From NCBI GenBank assembly GCA_020091685.1, contig CM034597.1:6024532-6088531 (forward strand): a stretch of DNA of 64,000 bases, in the 5' to 3' direction. This document shows, piece after piece, positions 1 to 12,084 of this stretch. The notes below the pieces were generated by a model, which ran no database searches, was not told where the DNA came from, and was given only the letters and a program-made list of their open reading frames with translations. Both the position numbers and the translations under genes were made by a program. The stretch's first letter is position 1. Every line of letters begins with the position of its first letter. Source of the DNA: Lutjanus erythropterus (lineage: Eukaryota; Chordata; Actinopteri; Lutjaniformes; Lutjanidae).

Positions 1-119
1 AGGCAGCACAGGGCAGCTATCATGGAGGGGGTTAGTCCAAGAATAATAGAATTTCGATTCAAGGTTTATGTTGTTGACAGTAAGAAGAGGACGGTGTTAT
101 GCAGTGTCAGCGTTTCAGA

Positions 120-545
120 AGTGTTTCAGCAGCGGAGTGTTTCACCCACCTAATTATGTTTACTTGCTCACATGTTGTTGATTAAGTCCTCTTTCTTTGC
201 TCTTTGTGCTTTTACCATGGATAAACAGGCTACATGGTTAAATAGTTTCTTTGCTGTCTGTCTTTATAATTGTGAGTCTGCACGGGGTCTTTTATTTTGA
301 AAATGAACCAGATTCTCCCTGCCCTTTCTTTGTCTGACTTCCTGCCCATTCAATCTGCTCTGTGCTAATTGACGCAGCATTAGTCGAGAATAGACTCGGT
401 GCATATTTGAAGCGTGGAGGAGCGGACAGCCACTTCTGGGACATGCTGAGGCACTGCTTGTGGAATCACAAGCATTGTGTAGAATGGCTGCAATCAGCTC
501 CAACTGACGTGGTGCAGCCGTAACGCGACGCAATCACACCTGGTG
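120..545 (-). repeat. Interspersed repeat family F1, copy A (unclassified, possibly a solo LTR)
   Basis: The reverse complement aligns by eye over several hundred bases with the + strand at about 35203-35665, and its end part with 9562-9735. Shared words include GCGTCGCGTTA near one end, GTCAATTAGCACAGA, AAAATAAAAGACCCCGTGCA and CGCTCCGCTGCTGAAA near the other end. No protein is visible. An AATAAA signal inside a roughly 450-bp unit with no inverted ends would fit an old solo LTR, but a non-autonomous DNA element is also possible. The copies have diverged noticeably, so the family is not recent. Confidence 0.6.
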
Positions 546-1084
546 GAATTTAGCCATTAGACAGATGTGGTAAAAAGCCAAGGAAAAATGGTGTGATCCT
601 TCTGAGGGGGAGCCAGGACAGAAGTCTTAACATTATAATGGAATTTTTTCTGTGTCGTACCTTTGTTTTTACTTCAGAGCCCTTTATAACTATATAATAA
701 TTTCAGAGCCCTAATGGTTTTTGTCAGTGTTGAAAATAAAACTCAACTTTTCACGGACACTGTCTTTTAACCTTGATTTAAATGTTGAAATTTGGGGGAG
801 ATCAACATGATGCAGTATGACTTGATTTGTGACATGAGCAATGACTTGACTGCACTTGGTTGACTTGACTTATTTGGGGCTGTGTGAAACAGATGGAGTT
901 TCCAGACTAGGTACTAATTAAGCAATATTAATTTGCGATTATACAACAGGTTACAGACAAAACAAAGAATATAATCAGGATTTAATCATATTGTGGAGCA
1001 ATTCAAAACTGATCATTCCTACTAATATTTGTATCACATATTGCAATTGCAATTTCAGTCAAAATAATCGCAATATGAGATTTT

Positions 1085-2031
1085 TAGGGTTGAGGCGATT
1101 CATCGATGTAATCATTGTCATGGACAATTTGCATATAGTGCGCAGACACGTCGTGAACTGCTGCACGCAGTCAGAGCATGGATTCACCTGGAGTACAAGC
1201 TGCAGAGAGCAAGACTCACCGCGATCATCTAAAGTGTGGGAGTGTTTTAGACAGGGACGCAACAGTTTGGCTCTTTAGCTCCACAAACTGGACATGACTT
1301 GTAACAGCAGGACAAACTGCTCCGCACGAGAGCCGGAAGCGAAGCACCGAGCGACCTGTGAGTTTGTGTCAGCACCCAAACACGATATATGAGGATTATC
1401 AACACGTGGAACATGTTTCTGTCGGTAGAAGTCCTTTTAAATAGATTTTCTAGAAGTTTCATTTTAAGTGATGTCTGCACCGCTGCTGTTAACTTCACAC
1501 CATGAGTCATCTAACGGTGTTATTCTGCCGTTTTATACTTTCTGTTCACTGTATCAGCCATGTATGAGACAGAAACTGCTAAAACTAACCTTATTTTCAG
1601 TTATTTCAGTTGCCAGAAAAACACAGAAAAGTATTTTCATCATCTTATGTGCATATGACTCCAGTGATGAAATAACTCCATGTCATAACCAGTTAAAGTT
1701 TTAAGTCAAAATAGTGATCATCCAGTTCAGTGCAGGCTTTACAGTGATTAGTTATTAAACTAATATGCATCACAGCTCCTTTTAAATGGGGTGAAAATTA
1801 GACTAACTTTAAAATATGCCACTATTATCATTATTCTAATGTGCTTTATGTGTCAATTTTTCAGGATTATGATTGAACAAAATAGTGAAATATTAATGAG
1901 ACAAGCTTTTGATACGTATTTCAGGTAAATTAATTGTTATATGATTGAATAATTAAAAATAATTGATGGATTAATCTATAAATTAGTCAATAGATCAAGC
2001 ATTTAAAAAATAATTGTTAGGTGCAGCCCTA
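1085..2031 (+). mobile_element. hAT-type non-autonomous element with near-perfect 8-bp target duplication
   Basis: The left end reads TAGGGTTGAGGCGATTCATC and the right end, reverse-complemented, begins TAGGGCTGCACC, so the two ends are imperfect inverted repeats of the common fish hAT type. The flanks are GAGATTTT on the left and GAGTTTTT on the right, a 7 of 8 match in an 8-bp duplication, which is the hAT hallmark. The roughly 950-bp body has no recognisable transposase, so it probably depended on an autonomous partner. Open frames inside it look like chance. Confidence 0.7.
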
Positions 2032-2580
2032 GAGTTTTTTACCATTTTAGTGATGAGCGCAGTGTGCTGTCACGCTGATTTGAGCATGTCCTAAATGTCT
2101 AGCTGACCAATCAGATTCCTCGGTTGGTACCATCTGATGTATAATACAGGTAGTCATGAGTGTTCTGGGCTCATTTAGAGTAAAACAAAAAGCAAATAAG
2201 GGTTTGAAAACCCGTCTTTGAGTTTAATCTAGAATGAACAGCATTGCATCCTTCCACAGACCAAACATGGATGACAGCTGTGTCAACAAACAAGACAAAT
2301 TGTCATGGATCTCATGTGACAAGCCAGGATTCCAGTAAACTGACAGCTAATGTGCACATACATATACGGACGTCCAGTCAGATGCATTTGTGCTAATCCC
2401 CCGGCTATTCTCTGAAGGCATTTAAACATACATTACTGAATGAAATCCATCTGAACTGTAAAGACCTCTCGCACACCACTTCCCTGCCACGCAGCTGAGG
2501 AAGGTGATCCTTTAAATACAGATTGTCATTGGACACGGTCAGTTATCCTCGCTGGACACATCTGCGGCACTCTCTGGACG

Positions 2581-2581
<1 letters not shown>

Positions 2582-2611
<30 letters not shown>
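2582..2611 (+). repeat. (AC)n microsatellite
   Basis: About 15 uninterrupted AC units. The Cys/Val-rich frame read on the opposite strand is an artefact of this run. Confidence 0.95.
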
Positions 2612-2613
<2 letters not shown>

Positions 2614-3412
2614 CGTTCTCTGCATCACAGTAGTTTACAATGTTTCTCTGTTGTGTGGAAAATTCGGGAAACAAAATTAAACTTATCTTAATTGCTTTCA
2701 CTTGAGAACAATAGAAAACAGCAGAGAGAAGCTGTTGGCAATTTTCACTCTGAGTGAGACAATAATTAACAAATCTATAACTAAAATTGGACACTTAATC
2801 TCCAAGAAATACATTTGGTGAAGACTGCAGAGATGTACTTACTTTAATTGACGTAAGTTTTCACGTGTCAACTGTTTTTCTCTGCTTCCGCTTGACATGT
2901 TCAAAGTCCAATTTTTCTTTCAGATCCTCTTATTATCAGTGCTTTTCTTTTGGCATTGAGATAATTTGCGAGCGACTGCCTGGTAAGTGACCTTCAGCAG
3001 CAGCTGGCTGCGGGGGCTCATACAGAGAGGGCTTAATGGATATGAAAGGTTTATTAAATCTGATGAATGTGGCATGATAACTGGCCTTTTATCTGTTCTG
3101 CCCAACATGCATTAGTGGCTGTGATCCTTTACATGTTTGGGACATTTTTGCAAGCTCTGCATGCACTCATGTTACATGTGATGTACAAACATCACTGCCA
3201 TTTCATGATGACTGGTTGTCAGAATCATCTAAACGTACAGCATTTCAGTTTGATCTGGGAGGAAATAACTCTGGATGCTAGTGAGACAGGTGCCTGAACA
3301 TCTCAGAAAATTTTAAATTAATTCTAGATTTCAAAGGCTGTCCAAAGCTTTGGAAAGTCACCATGTTCTCATCTTGTATTATTTTGTTTTATTTATATGA
3401 CAGTTTTTGTAT

Positions 3413-3900
3413 GAAACTGTTTGTTACACAAAATTGTCTTGGAAGGCGCCCTTAGAAACTTTTCAGAAAAGGGCAGGCACTTTCAAAAAACACTTGGCAG
3501 GTGATTGGGTGAACCATATGTCTATCATGCCTAACGAAAATCGGATCAACAAACTAGTTTGAGAGTTACCTTGCAAAGCAAAAGGATTTGTGAGATCACG
3601 TGAGAATCCTTCAGTCCTGTGGTCCTTCGGTGGCGTGTGAGGTTACCTCCAGCGGAGCCAGTGGGCGGATCAAACTTTTGCCAAAGCCGTTCTTTGCTCT
3701 TCTTTAAATGAAGAAATACTCTCCAGTTCTGATATAACTGATGCTATCACAGTATCTACACTAGCCTCTTCAGGAGCCGCCATTGTTTCTTTGAGACGAG
3801 TTGCTCCCATGGACGCTTCTCGCTGTCGTCACACCTAAAACCACACCCGTAGCTGCCAGTAGTCCCTATTCAGACGCTGCACTACTTTAAGCGTGGACAC
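3413..3900 (-). repeat. Interspersed repeat family F3, copy 1
   Basis: On the reverse strand this shares long blocks with 29835-30355 and 45185-45520: AGGTGTGACGACAGC, GATACTGTGATAGCATCAGT, a helicase-like segment around KEEQRT, CACCTGCCAAGTG followed by a short T run, and CCCTTTTC..AA..TTTCTAAG. The helicase-like part breaks off soon after KEEQRT and is followed by unrelated DNA before the CACCTGCCAAGTG block, so this copy is rearranged inside. See the finding at 29835-30355. Confidence 0.65.
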
Positions 3901-5002
3901 AAACAATTACTTGATGCCTGGTAAGATGGATTCTTCTGCATTTTTGCAAAAAAGTTCAAATCCTCTGATTTCAGCTTCTTAAATGTGAATATTACTCCTC
4001 TTTGGCAGTAAACTAGAATATCTGTCAGTTGTGGACATTTCATGTCATCTTGAGCTTTGATCAAAAGTTTTTACCAATGTCATGGAGCAAACAACTGTTA
4101 CTGACTACATTTTGGAATACAGTTTTAAAGTAATCTTCCCAAGCCTGCTTATCATACCTACAATACTATAGGACTAAGTCACAAAATATACTATACTGCA
4201 TAATCCTGTTCTCTACATGGATGATAAACTGTTGAGGGTGGACGATCTGGGACAGCTTGAGCTTCAGTCTTTTAGCACAGATCATGTACACAGCAAGCAA
4301 GGGCATATTTAAGACCCCGTTTATAGAGTTATCCTTTTAAAACAAGTCTTCTGGAAACATTAAAAATTCAGATGGAGACTGTTTTCAAGCATCTCACTGA
4401 GCTAACATGAATCAGTTAGCTACAAAATCAGCTTGAAATGAGAAGCCTGCTTTAATCTTCTTCTGTCCGCAATCATGGACCCATTGTGTAGTTTGAGCTG
4501 TAAGTCTGCCGGGCAGCAATGAAAACCTGAAGATGATTCAACATTTCTAAGACGAATAAAAACACTCTGCTTTCTGCTTTGAATAACGTCTGTCTACTAC
4601 ATATATAATATATTTTTTCTTACAAAAGAGTTAAATTACCCAGCCAAACATTTTCAAAATAACACCTACTTCTCCTTGAAAAATCCAGATTCTATGATTA
4701 AGCACATGTTGTCAATTTCAAAAGTTGTTGGACTAAAGATGTCTCCTCATGCCTCCTTACTGTAGTCCATTCTGTGTATTTACACTGGAGGCTTCAAGTT
4801 TCCACATCACAAAGCTGCATATTGGTCCACGATCGGCTTCAAACCTAAAGAATTGTGATGTCACTAAGTTACTGTTGGTGGATCCTCATGTTAAACTGAG
4901 ATTTGAGGTAACAACAGTCAAGTATTGTTGTTGTTTTGCTCTCATTGTATCATGGTGTTGCTCCTGTTTTGCTTTGTTTGTCATGGTAGAGTGTTGCGTG
5001 CC

Positions 5003-5005
<3 letters not shown>

Positions 5006-5036
<31 letters not shown>
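5006..5036 (+). repeat. (TG)n microsatellite
   Basis: About 15 TG units. It gives rise to poly Cys-Val open frames that should not be read as protein. Confidence 0.95.
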
Positions 5037-5038
<2 letters not shown>

Positions 5039-6464
5039 GCTGTACTCTCCTGTGCAGCTGCAGTGATTGGCAGCAGCTGCAGTCAGTCTGCAGTCGGGGC
5101 CTGGTGGTTAAAAGCTGGGAGTGTGCAGCTGGACAGGGCCAGCGGGACGTTCGGAGGTCTGCATGTCTGCAGTCCAGTCCTGCAGAGGCAGGCTAGACTA
5201 CTGTCTTGTGTGTTACATGCTTTGCTAGCTTCCCCAGCTAGCCAAGTCAGTCATTGTATTGTGCGTCTTGCTTGCTTCCACACTTAGTAAGGACACTTGT
5301 TGGGCGCCTTGTGTGTGTTGTACATCCTCTGTGTCTCTGTGTTTTTGTTAGCCACTCTGGCTAGCAAGGACACTCGCTGTCTTTTGTGTGTGTTGTTGTT
5401 TAATTTGGAAGGCGTTTGATTTAGTAGGTTAACCATTTTCTTATGTTTACTTAATTTGAACTTGATTTGTTTCCATCGACCCAGAAGTCATTTCCCCTCC
5501 ATCCTGATGAAGGATTTTCCATTTGCTTAAATGCAACTGCAGGAGATGAGGAGCGAGGAGAGAGGAGGCTCCTGGAGGAGCTCAGAGCGAGGACACACCG
5601 GTGTATCCTACACATTAGTCTTTTATCAAGAGGAGTGATGTGATTGGACAGTTTCAGCGACTTTCATCCTGCACCACCAGGACTGATGCAGGGAAATCAA
5701 ATTCTGACTGACAGAAGTTTCTGCAGCGCTTCAATAATTCTGACTGTATATTTATGTCCTGCGGTGTCACAAAGAAGAAATAACTGATTATAAGCATTAT
5801 TAGTCTTGTAAGCCCATGTGGAGAGAGCACCTACAGAAGCCAGACACTTTGAAAAAATAAATTACCTATTACCTACCAAACTCCAAGTGAAGTCACGATA
5901 AAATGAAATGCCATTTTTGAGCAGAAGGGGACTTTAAACAAGCTGAGCAGCGGTAGATAATAGAGTCTGGACTTAGTGAATGTTAATTTAAAAGTGATAG
6001 CATATTTTAGCATTTTAAAAAATAGATATTTTCAGATGGTGTGAAGATGTCAAGAACAAACCGTGTTTAGTCATGGAACAACTTCATCTTTAAGATGAGA
6101 TGCAAACGCACGTTTCGTCCTTGGTCCCCCTCTCTGAAACTAGTGAAAGTGACGGTTTCTGCCATATTCATCACGGTTCATTATTTTGACATTGTGTTTG
6201 GGATTTATGAGCAATGAAGTGAAGCGTGAACAAAAACGCTGCTCTGCGGATTTCCGTGCATCTTCAAGGACAGAAGAAAAGGTCAAGAAGTTACAGAGAG
6301 GGTTGTATTAAATAAAGAATGCTATAATATACCTGAAATTTATAATACAAGAAACTGTTATTGTGTACTTGCACAAGAAAACCTTTCCTAAGGTAGAAAA
6401 ATGTGTCACTGAATATCACCTCAGTGTGAAACTGAATTAACCACTTTATCGATATCTGTCACAC

Positions 6465-6510
<46 letters not shown>
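6465..6510 (+). repeat. (GATA)n microsatellite
   Basis: About 11 uninterrupted GATA/ATAG units ending in two GATT variants. Tetranucleotide arrays like this are typical of fish genomes and usually length-polymorphic. Confidence 0.95.
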
Positions 6511-6512
<2 letters not shown>

Positions 6513-7146
6513 TGATTGATCAGTGCTGAACTGGTACTTCAGTTAAGCCAAAAGACACACCAAAAATGCAGTAAAATGGAAAAAGATTTTGCTGGAATAA
6601 GCGGCAGGCAGACGGGTATCTTTGCATCTCTGTTTGGATAAGTTATAAATAAGTATGTGTTTGACATTAAAGGCTGTAATAATTTCTGTGAATCATTCTG
6701 AGTTTCTTTTTATCACTCGCTTCTCTTACATGTACCAGTTCTGTTATTTCTGTCTAACAACACAGCTCTGTCTGCTGTGCTGAGCTGTTGGAAGTAGCTT
6801 TAAAAAAGAAGATCCAAGCGTCTGAAAACTGTTTTCTAATAGACTCAGGGACGAGCGCACTATGTGCCCTATGCCACCAAAGTCCGCCAAGAAAAAGGCA
6901 GTACTATCAAGTTAACCATCCGGCAACGGCGTCGTCCTTGACGACTTCGTGTTAAGTGAGATATCTCTGTCCTTCAGGAAGGCCCAGAAGGATTATTTTT
7001 GGTCCCACCCACTGTAAATCAAAATGTGATTGGTTAATTCATCTGACCAGCAATACACCATTCAGACGAAGTCATCAAGGCCACGCCCCCTTCTGGAGGA
7101 AAGCTCATGGTTTCATATAATGGAAGAGATAAGAGAGTTGTGAAGC

Positions 7147-7310
7147 TGCTGTGTAGCAGGTTGTAAAACAAGTAAACACACAAGTCCATCATATTCTGTG
7201 GTTCCTCATCCTCACTGGAAAGGAAAGGAACTCAGAAAAAGAGCAGAAAGAAGGTATGAACCTCCAGAGAACAGTAATTGTGAAAAAAAATATGAACATT
7301 TTGTCAACGC
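7147..7310 (+). pseudogene. Short CC-x3-C open segment, possible THAP-like transposase start (weak)
   Basis: The frame reads SCCVAGCKTS followed about 15 residues later by SVVPHPHW and a basic run (KELRKRAERR). A C-x(2-4)-C pair near the N terminus followed by an aromatic/proline patch and basic residues resembles the opening of a THAP zinc finger, as in P-element-like transposases and THAP genes. The later C-x2-H pair of a THAP domain was not found, a stop codon lies directly upstream of the first Cys, and L1 sequence begins soon after. It may be coincidence or a tiny relic. Confidence 0.2.
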
Positions 7311-7425
7311 CATAAGACAACAATTCTGTCAGATTTTCCATCTCCATTTAATGACACATTTTAATCACCAAGATGTTGGCCCATTACAAGGTTTGATTTG
7401 CTGAGAGTTTGATCTTTGTTTTTAT

Positions 7426-8695
7426 TTGTATGGGGAACTTGTTAACTCTGAGAAAACTGATACTGATGTCAGCAGATGTTCCTGGCAATTGGATTTTGGG
7501 ACCACAATAAGTAAGGATGATTGGGGAAAAATCTTACTAAATGCAAAAAAGATAACTTGCTCAGGTACATCTCATGAAACTCAATTTAAGATCATTCATA
7601 AACTGCATGTTCAGATCCAAGTATGATTCTGATTGTACTATAATCTGCCCAAAATTATTTTCACGTCTTCTGGGAATGTCCAAATATTGCTGTATTCTGG
7701 TATAGTGTCAAAAGGAAAATTGATGGTATGCTGGGATGTAGGTCAACATTAAACCCAGGCACTTGTATTTTGGGGCTAGATGAGGGAGAAAAGCATGCTG
7801 TTGGTACACTGCAAGGTTATGTATTCTTCAAAGGTGGATTGGTGATGAATCTCCAGATGTTTCTCTTTGGTTTGAAAAATTCCTGAATCTAATTCCACTC
7901 GAAAGGTTATCATACACAAGTAGGAACAAAATGGCTCAGTTCCTGCTCATCTGGCAGCCAGTCTTAAGTAGTACAGAAGACGAACTTCAAATTGGGCTTC
8001 TGAAGTACATGAATATATCAACATTGAACTTTAATTATCCATAATTTATGTACCCATGTATGTATGTATGTACTTATGTATGTATGTTGTTATTGTCATA
8101 TGTAACCATGCACCTCCAGGACATGAACTTCTCATGGCTAGAAGGAACACCCATTTTAGCAGCCTTGTGTCAATGTATTTTTTCAGTTGGGTTAGTGGCT
8201 TTGTTGTTGGTTGTGTATCTTGGGTAGTGTAAGATGTGTCTCAGTTTACGGGGAAACACTCCCACATTTAGTCTAATCAGGGGATTAGGACCCCTATGTT
8301 TTTTTTTTCCTTTTCTAGAAGAACTGTGATTGTTACTATTATTAAGATTTGTCTTATAACACTGCTCCCTGTGAGTGAATGAGTGAAAGTGTGAGTGTGT
8401 TGATGTGTATGTGTGTACGTAGGCTCATGTGGACTTCTTAAAATTTGCTGTATGTTCTATGCTCGCATAGATTAGGTGTTATTCACAGTGTCCTCTGTAC
8501 ATGTCTGTTTCCCTCGGGTGGGGGTAAGTGGGTGGGTGGGGAGTGGGTGTTATTTCATATTTTCATAAATGAATTTCAGGAACCATGGTGTACATTTATG
8601 TATATTTCTCTGTTTACAGTTGCCGCTTTTTGAATTGTTGAAATGTACACTTACTATGGAACACCAATAATAACAATAAAAAGATAATCCACGAG
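7426..8695 (+). mobile_element. L1-clade LINE 3' fragment (ORF2 C-terminus and 3' UTR)
   Basis: Translation gives DWGKILLNAKKI followed by HETQFKIIHKLH, matching the remembered C-terminal region of fish L1 ORF2 downstream of the reverse transcriptase. Frames beyond 7626 continue the same homology in pieces: a FW-CP-type patch near 7665 (TTCTGGGAATGTCC), a GLDEGEKHAV stretch near 7775, and a SYTSRNKMAQFLLIWQP-like stretch near 7910-7960, so frameshifts and stops separate the pieces. A 3' UTR-like tract follows and ends with AATAACAATAAAAAG near 8680, as expected for an L1 tail. The endonuclease and reverse transcriptase core are absent, so this is a 5'-truncated dead copy. Confidence 0.75.
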
Positions 8696-9229
8696 AGTTT
8701 GATCAAAATATATTCCTCCAGCATAACTGAAGAGACCCTCTTAAAATATGGTTTCAGTCCAGTTCTCAAGGATGAGTGTCCTAATTTCATAAACAACAAA
8801 CAGTATATTACACATCACATTTCAAATACTGAATTAATGGGTTTTGTTTCTTATGGGGTGGCCTACATTTAAATTAAACAGTTTTATCTTTGCCCCTAAT
8901 CATCTCAAAAGTATTTTCATTAAGGAGCAGTTAAGCAGCCAAATCACAGCTGTCATCCTCAGGATTAGAGTCTGATAAGAGCCCAGAGGACCAATCAGTG
9001 CTGCTTGTCTCTCCTTTCACGTAGATAATTTGCATAAATTTGGCACTTAAGGTCAAACAGCCTTTGATTAAATGACTATAGCAAGAATCAACGCTGACCT
9101 ACTTTATCACACGATTTGACCAATGATGATAATAATTATATGATGATAACAATGGTACTGATGATAATTGTTACTCTAATTAAAGTTTAGATGATAATGA
9201 TAATATTCATAATTGTAACTGCTTGATGA

Positions 9230-9560
9230 AGCTATACATGTATATTGTACTGTCTCTGATGCTGCAGTGTTATCCTCTATACAAGATAAAGATACAAGAG
9301 ATTTATTAATCAGTATACATCAAGGTTGTAGAGTGAGATTTTGATTTAATTCCCTCTTTGATTGATCAGCTGAAGAGATTAAAAATGAAAAAATACTGAA
9401 CAAACTTCACAAATTTTACATGAAGGAGTGCTGAGGATGTGTTAAGCAGTCTCAGAGCCTGAGGGAAGAAGCTGCTCTTCAGTCTGGTGATATATGGCAG
9501 CAGATACTTCTGTATCTCTTGTCAGATGGCAGCAGGGTGAACAGGCTGTGGCTGGAGTGG
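9230..9560 (+). repeat. Fish interspersed repeat (AGGGAAGAAGCTGCT type), 3' part
   Basis: Contains GATACAAGAGATTTATTA upstream and GAGGGAAGAAGCTGCTCTTC, TGTATCTCTTGTCAGATGG and CAGCAGGGTGAACAGGCTGT downstream. These words occur together in a very abundant teleost repeat that I recognise from memory but cannot name to a family. The short open frame starting at 9494 lies across this repeat and the adjoining F1 fragment and is not a gene. Confidence 0.5.
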
Positions 9561-9561
9561 G

Positions 9562-9735
9562 TGGCCTACCTATCCATGGTAGATCCACAAAATGCAAGGA
9601 AATAAATCAGCTAAATCTGAGCAAGTCAACATATTCAGGTGGGAAAAACGCTCTACTGCTGAAAAGGTGGTGGGAGTATGCAGCCATGTGGAGGATGGAT
9701 CTGTGGCATTCCCAGTGGAATCAACAGGTTCACCC
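9562..9735 (+). repeat. Repeat family F1, copy C (end fragment)
   Basis: Matches the 3' half of the 35203-35665 copy: TATCCATGGTAGA, AATCTGAGCAAGT, ATTCAGGTGGGAAAAACGCT, CTGCTGAAA and the terminal GTGGAATCAACAGG. It directly abuts the inverted F6 repeat on the right. Confidence 0.6.
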
Positions 9736-9737
9736 CA

Positions 9738-9925
9738 AAACCAAAAATACATATTTTTCTTCTTACCTGTAGTGGTGTTTATCCATCTAGGTCATTTTGT
9801 AGTGAGTTGCAGAGTTTTGGAGATATCAGCCGCAGAGATGTTGGCCTTCTCTCCCATATGGAACTAGATGGCACTCAGCTTCTGGTTCTCAAAGCATCAA
9901 AAATACATTTGACCTTGGGGTTGGG
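9738..9925 (-). repeat. Interspersed repeat family F6, copy 1
   Basis: The reverse complement shares GAACTAGATGGCA/TGCCATCTAGTTCC, GATATCTCCAAAACTCTGCA, ATCTAGATGGATAAA and a GTGAAC end with 12085-12300 on the + strand. These are features of a common short teleost repeat whose end reads GTGAACTGTTCCTTTAA. No coding content. Confidence 0.65.
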
Positions 9926-10819
9926 TGCCGTCTACAGATTTGGCATATGGCAATGTCCATGGTGAAACCTCGCGGTGGATGATGTTATCATTTATATCAT
10001 TTTATAGACTTTATTTTATACTTTTTATTTGAAGCTATCTAGCAGAGTTTCAGGAGCAGGACCACACCTCTTCCGGCATAAATACCCACATAACCCTTAA
10101 TTTGACTAATTGGGCAGTACTTTATGCAGTTTTTCCTTTTGTTGCATGCTTGGACACAGAACAGACTTCCAGGCGTGCATAAGTTTAAAAGAATCCCTTT
10201 ATTCTTCCTTTTTCACTGGAAATGCAGAAGTACAAGTACAAGGGTAACAACATACTCATCTTTTTATAAGGCACTTTTAAATCACAAGGTTATGATGGTA
10301 GACGGCTGTCTTTTAAATCTATTGAATTTCCACAATTTGTTTGCTGTGTTCTTGTGCTTGTTCATGTGTGTGTTTTTTCCATTTAAATCTTCCCTTTACG
10401 AATATTCTCTTCTTTTTGTTGCGCATGTTTATGTAAAGCACTTTGAAATACCTTTGAGTCTGAAATGTGCTGTATTAAAAAAAGATGGATGATGGCATCG
10501 TCCATCGTCCTGGGGATGTCAGTTTCGGTTGATTTTGCTTTCGAGAGCTGACACCCATTAACCAGCAACTAACTGGTTAAAAAAAAAAAAAAAAAAACGG
10601 GGCAAAATGATGTGAAATACAAGAAGCTGCTCCCACCTCAGTTGGCACAGTATTTCAAAGTGATATCCTTTTAGAGGTGCCTTTTTGTTGACTTTGCTTA
10701 AGTATATTCACCAACTTTATGCATTATACTAACATAATAGTCATGATCATACTGCGCTCTCTGACAGGCTGATCCTGCAGCTGGAGCAGACAAACTGTCA
10801 GTGTGTATCCCTCATGCAC

Positions 10820-11172
10820 AATAATGGGAAATTAAGGATCAGGTCTGAGAGGCTACAGTTGACATTTAGGCTAAAAACATGGTGTAAATGGCATGTTTTT
10901 CGGTCAAATTTTAATGTCACGGCTTACGGACACTTGGATTACACCACACGAGCAGTATGGAGACATTTTGTGTTTTCTTTGTGTTCTTTTTTTACATTTT
11001 AAAACTGGTCACCATTCACTTCAATTATACTGGATTTGGCTGCAACGCTGTTTTCCTCTGAAGCTCCAGGAGTGTTTTGTGAACTGGAGATCTTCACCCA
11101 TCCTCACATCAGCACAGGGGTGAGGAGATATTGAGTGAAATTTCATTTTTGGGTGAACTATCACTTTAAGGA
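10820..11172 (+). mobile_element. Partial foldback MITE, same family as 45602-46202
   Basis: Ends with TTTTTGGGTGAACTATCACTTTAA, a widespread fish terminal sequence with TTAA at its edge. The inside matches the right half of the 45602-46202 element: GGCTAAAAACATG, ACTTGGAT.ACACCA, GCAGTATGGAGACATTTT, AACTGGTCACCATTCACTTC and CTCCAG.AGTGTTTTGTG. The inverted left arm is missing, so this copy is left-truncated. Confidence 0.65.
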
Positions 11173-11722
11173 CATGAGCTCGATTGTGTCTCACTTTTTT
11201 CTCCCTCTTGTTCTCCCCCTCTTTTTTGATAGTAATTTTAACAATACAGCAGCATGTGTGTGTGTTTGGAAGAGAGAGACAGAGGGGAGGAGGAGAAAGT
11301 AGAAGGTGAACTGTTGCACACAGTGTTTTTGAAAGTTATCATGAACTTACTCTGATCGTTGCTGTGTGACTTGATCGGCCCGTCTCAGCCTGTGGTATTT
11401 TCCATTACGTCCAGCACCCTGGTTGACCCGCGCAACACTAATGAAACACTTGAATTGTCCAATTTAATATGGACAAGGTACTGATTTTTAAGAGCTTTAA
11501 ACAAAGTAGGTTAAGCCAGTCATTCCCAAAGACTGGACCCTAATAAATAAAAGTCTGTGGAAGTAAGTCTGCAAATTAAAATTTATATCTGCAGTACACC
11601 TTTTATAAAGCATTTGAAATGCATACAATTTCGGAAATCTAGGGCTCCCTTTTCGACACAAGCGGAGTGTGTGTGTATGCAAAATGACCCACATATGCAA
11701 CTGGTCAAACACATTCTCCATG

Positions 11723-11772
11723 GTTAATGGTTAACTATAAACTGATGAACCAGTTTATAGTTAACCATTAAC
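11723..11772. repeat. Perfect 22-bp inverted repeat, 6-base loop
   Basis: Arms 11723-11744 and 11751-11772 are exact reverse complements (GTTAATGGTTAACTATAAAC.. and ..GTTTATAGTTAACCATTAAC), separated by ATGAAC. This would form a very stable cruciform or RNA hairpin. The sequence just after it (ATCCCTAGGCCC) looks like repeat DNA, so it may be the core of a foldback element. Confidence 0.9.
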
Positions 11773-11870
11773 ATCCCTAGGCCCAATCCTATTTGTGTGA
11801 TTTGTTGTGAGCAGGTTCATGTAGGAACTATTTTCTTTCTAGCATCCACCAGCCACATCACCATGCAGGA

Positions 11871-11968
11871 GGAAGCATGCATCTACTCATGGAGGAGAGG
11901 TCAGAGCATTAATGCTATCCTCCTCAGCTGAGCTGTAACCTCTCGTCCATGAGTAGATGCACACTTCC
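11871..11968. repeat. Imperfect 31-bp inverted repeat around a 36-base loop
   Basis: Arms 11871-11901 and 11938-11968 pair over about 27 of 31 positions; the core TGCATCTACTCATGGA matches exactly. The loop has its own small palindromes, AGCATTAATGCT and CAGCTGAGCTG. It lies about 100 bases after the perfect palindrome at 11723-11772. Confidence 0.85.
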
Positions 11969-12084
11969 TTCAGTTTTTGGGTGTAGTTTGGTAAAGAGAA
12001 AATGAAAACTGATCACACCAAGGTCTGTAGATAATCTTGAGTAATTGGCTCATGATTTCTGGAAAGAGACATTGCTGTTGAGTT

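Noticed and set aside
4925-5290. A 120-residue frame with Cys-Val repeats
   Set aside because: The repeated part is a TG microsatellite and no protein similarity is seen on either side.
10124-10492. A 122-residue frame upstream of slc1a7
   Set aside because: Composition is Phe/Leu-rich from AT-rich DNA, there is no recognisable motif, and the frame ends in an A-rich tract.
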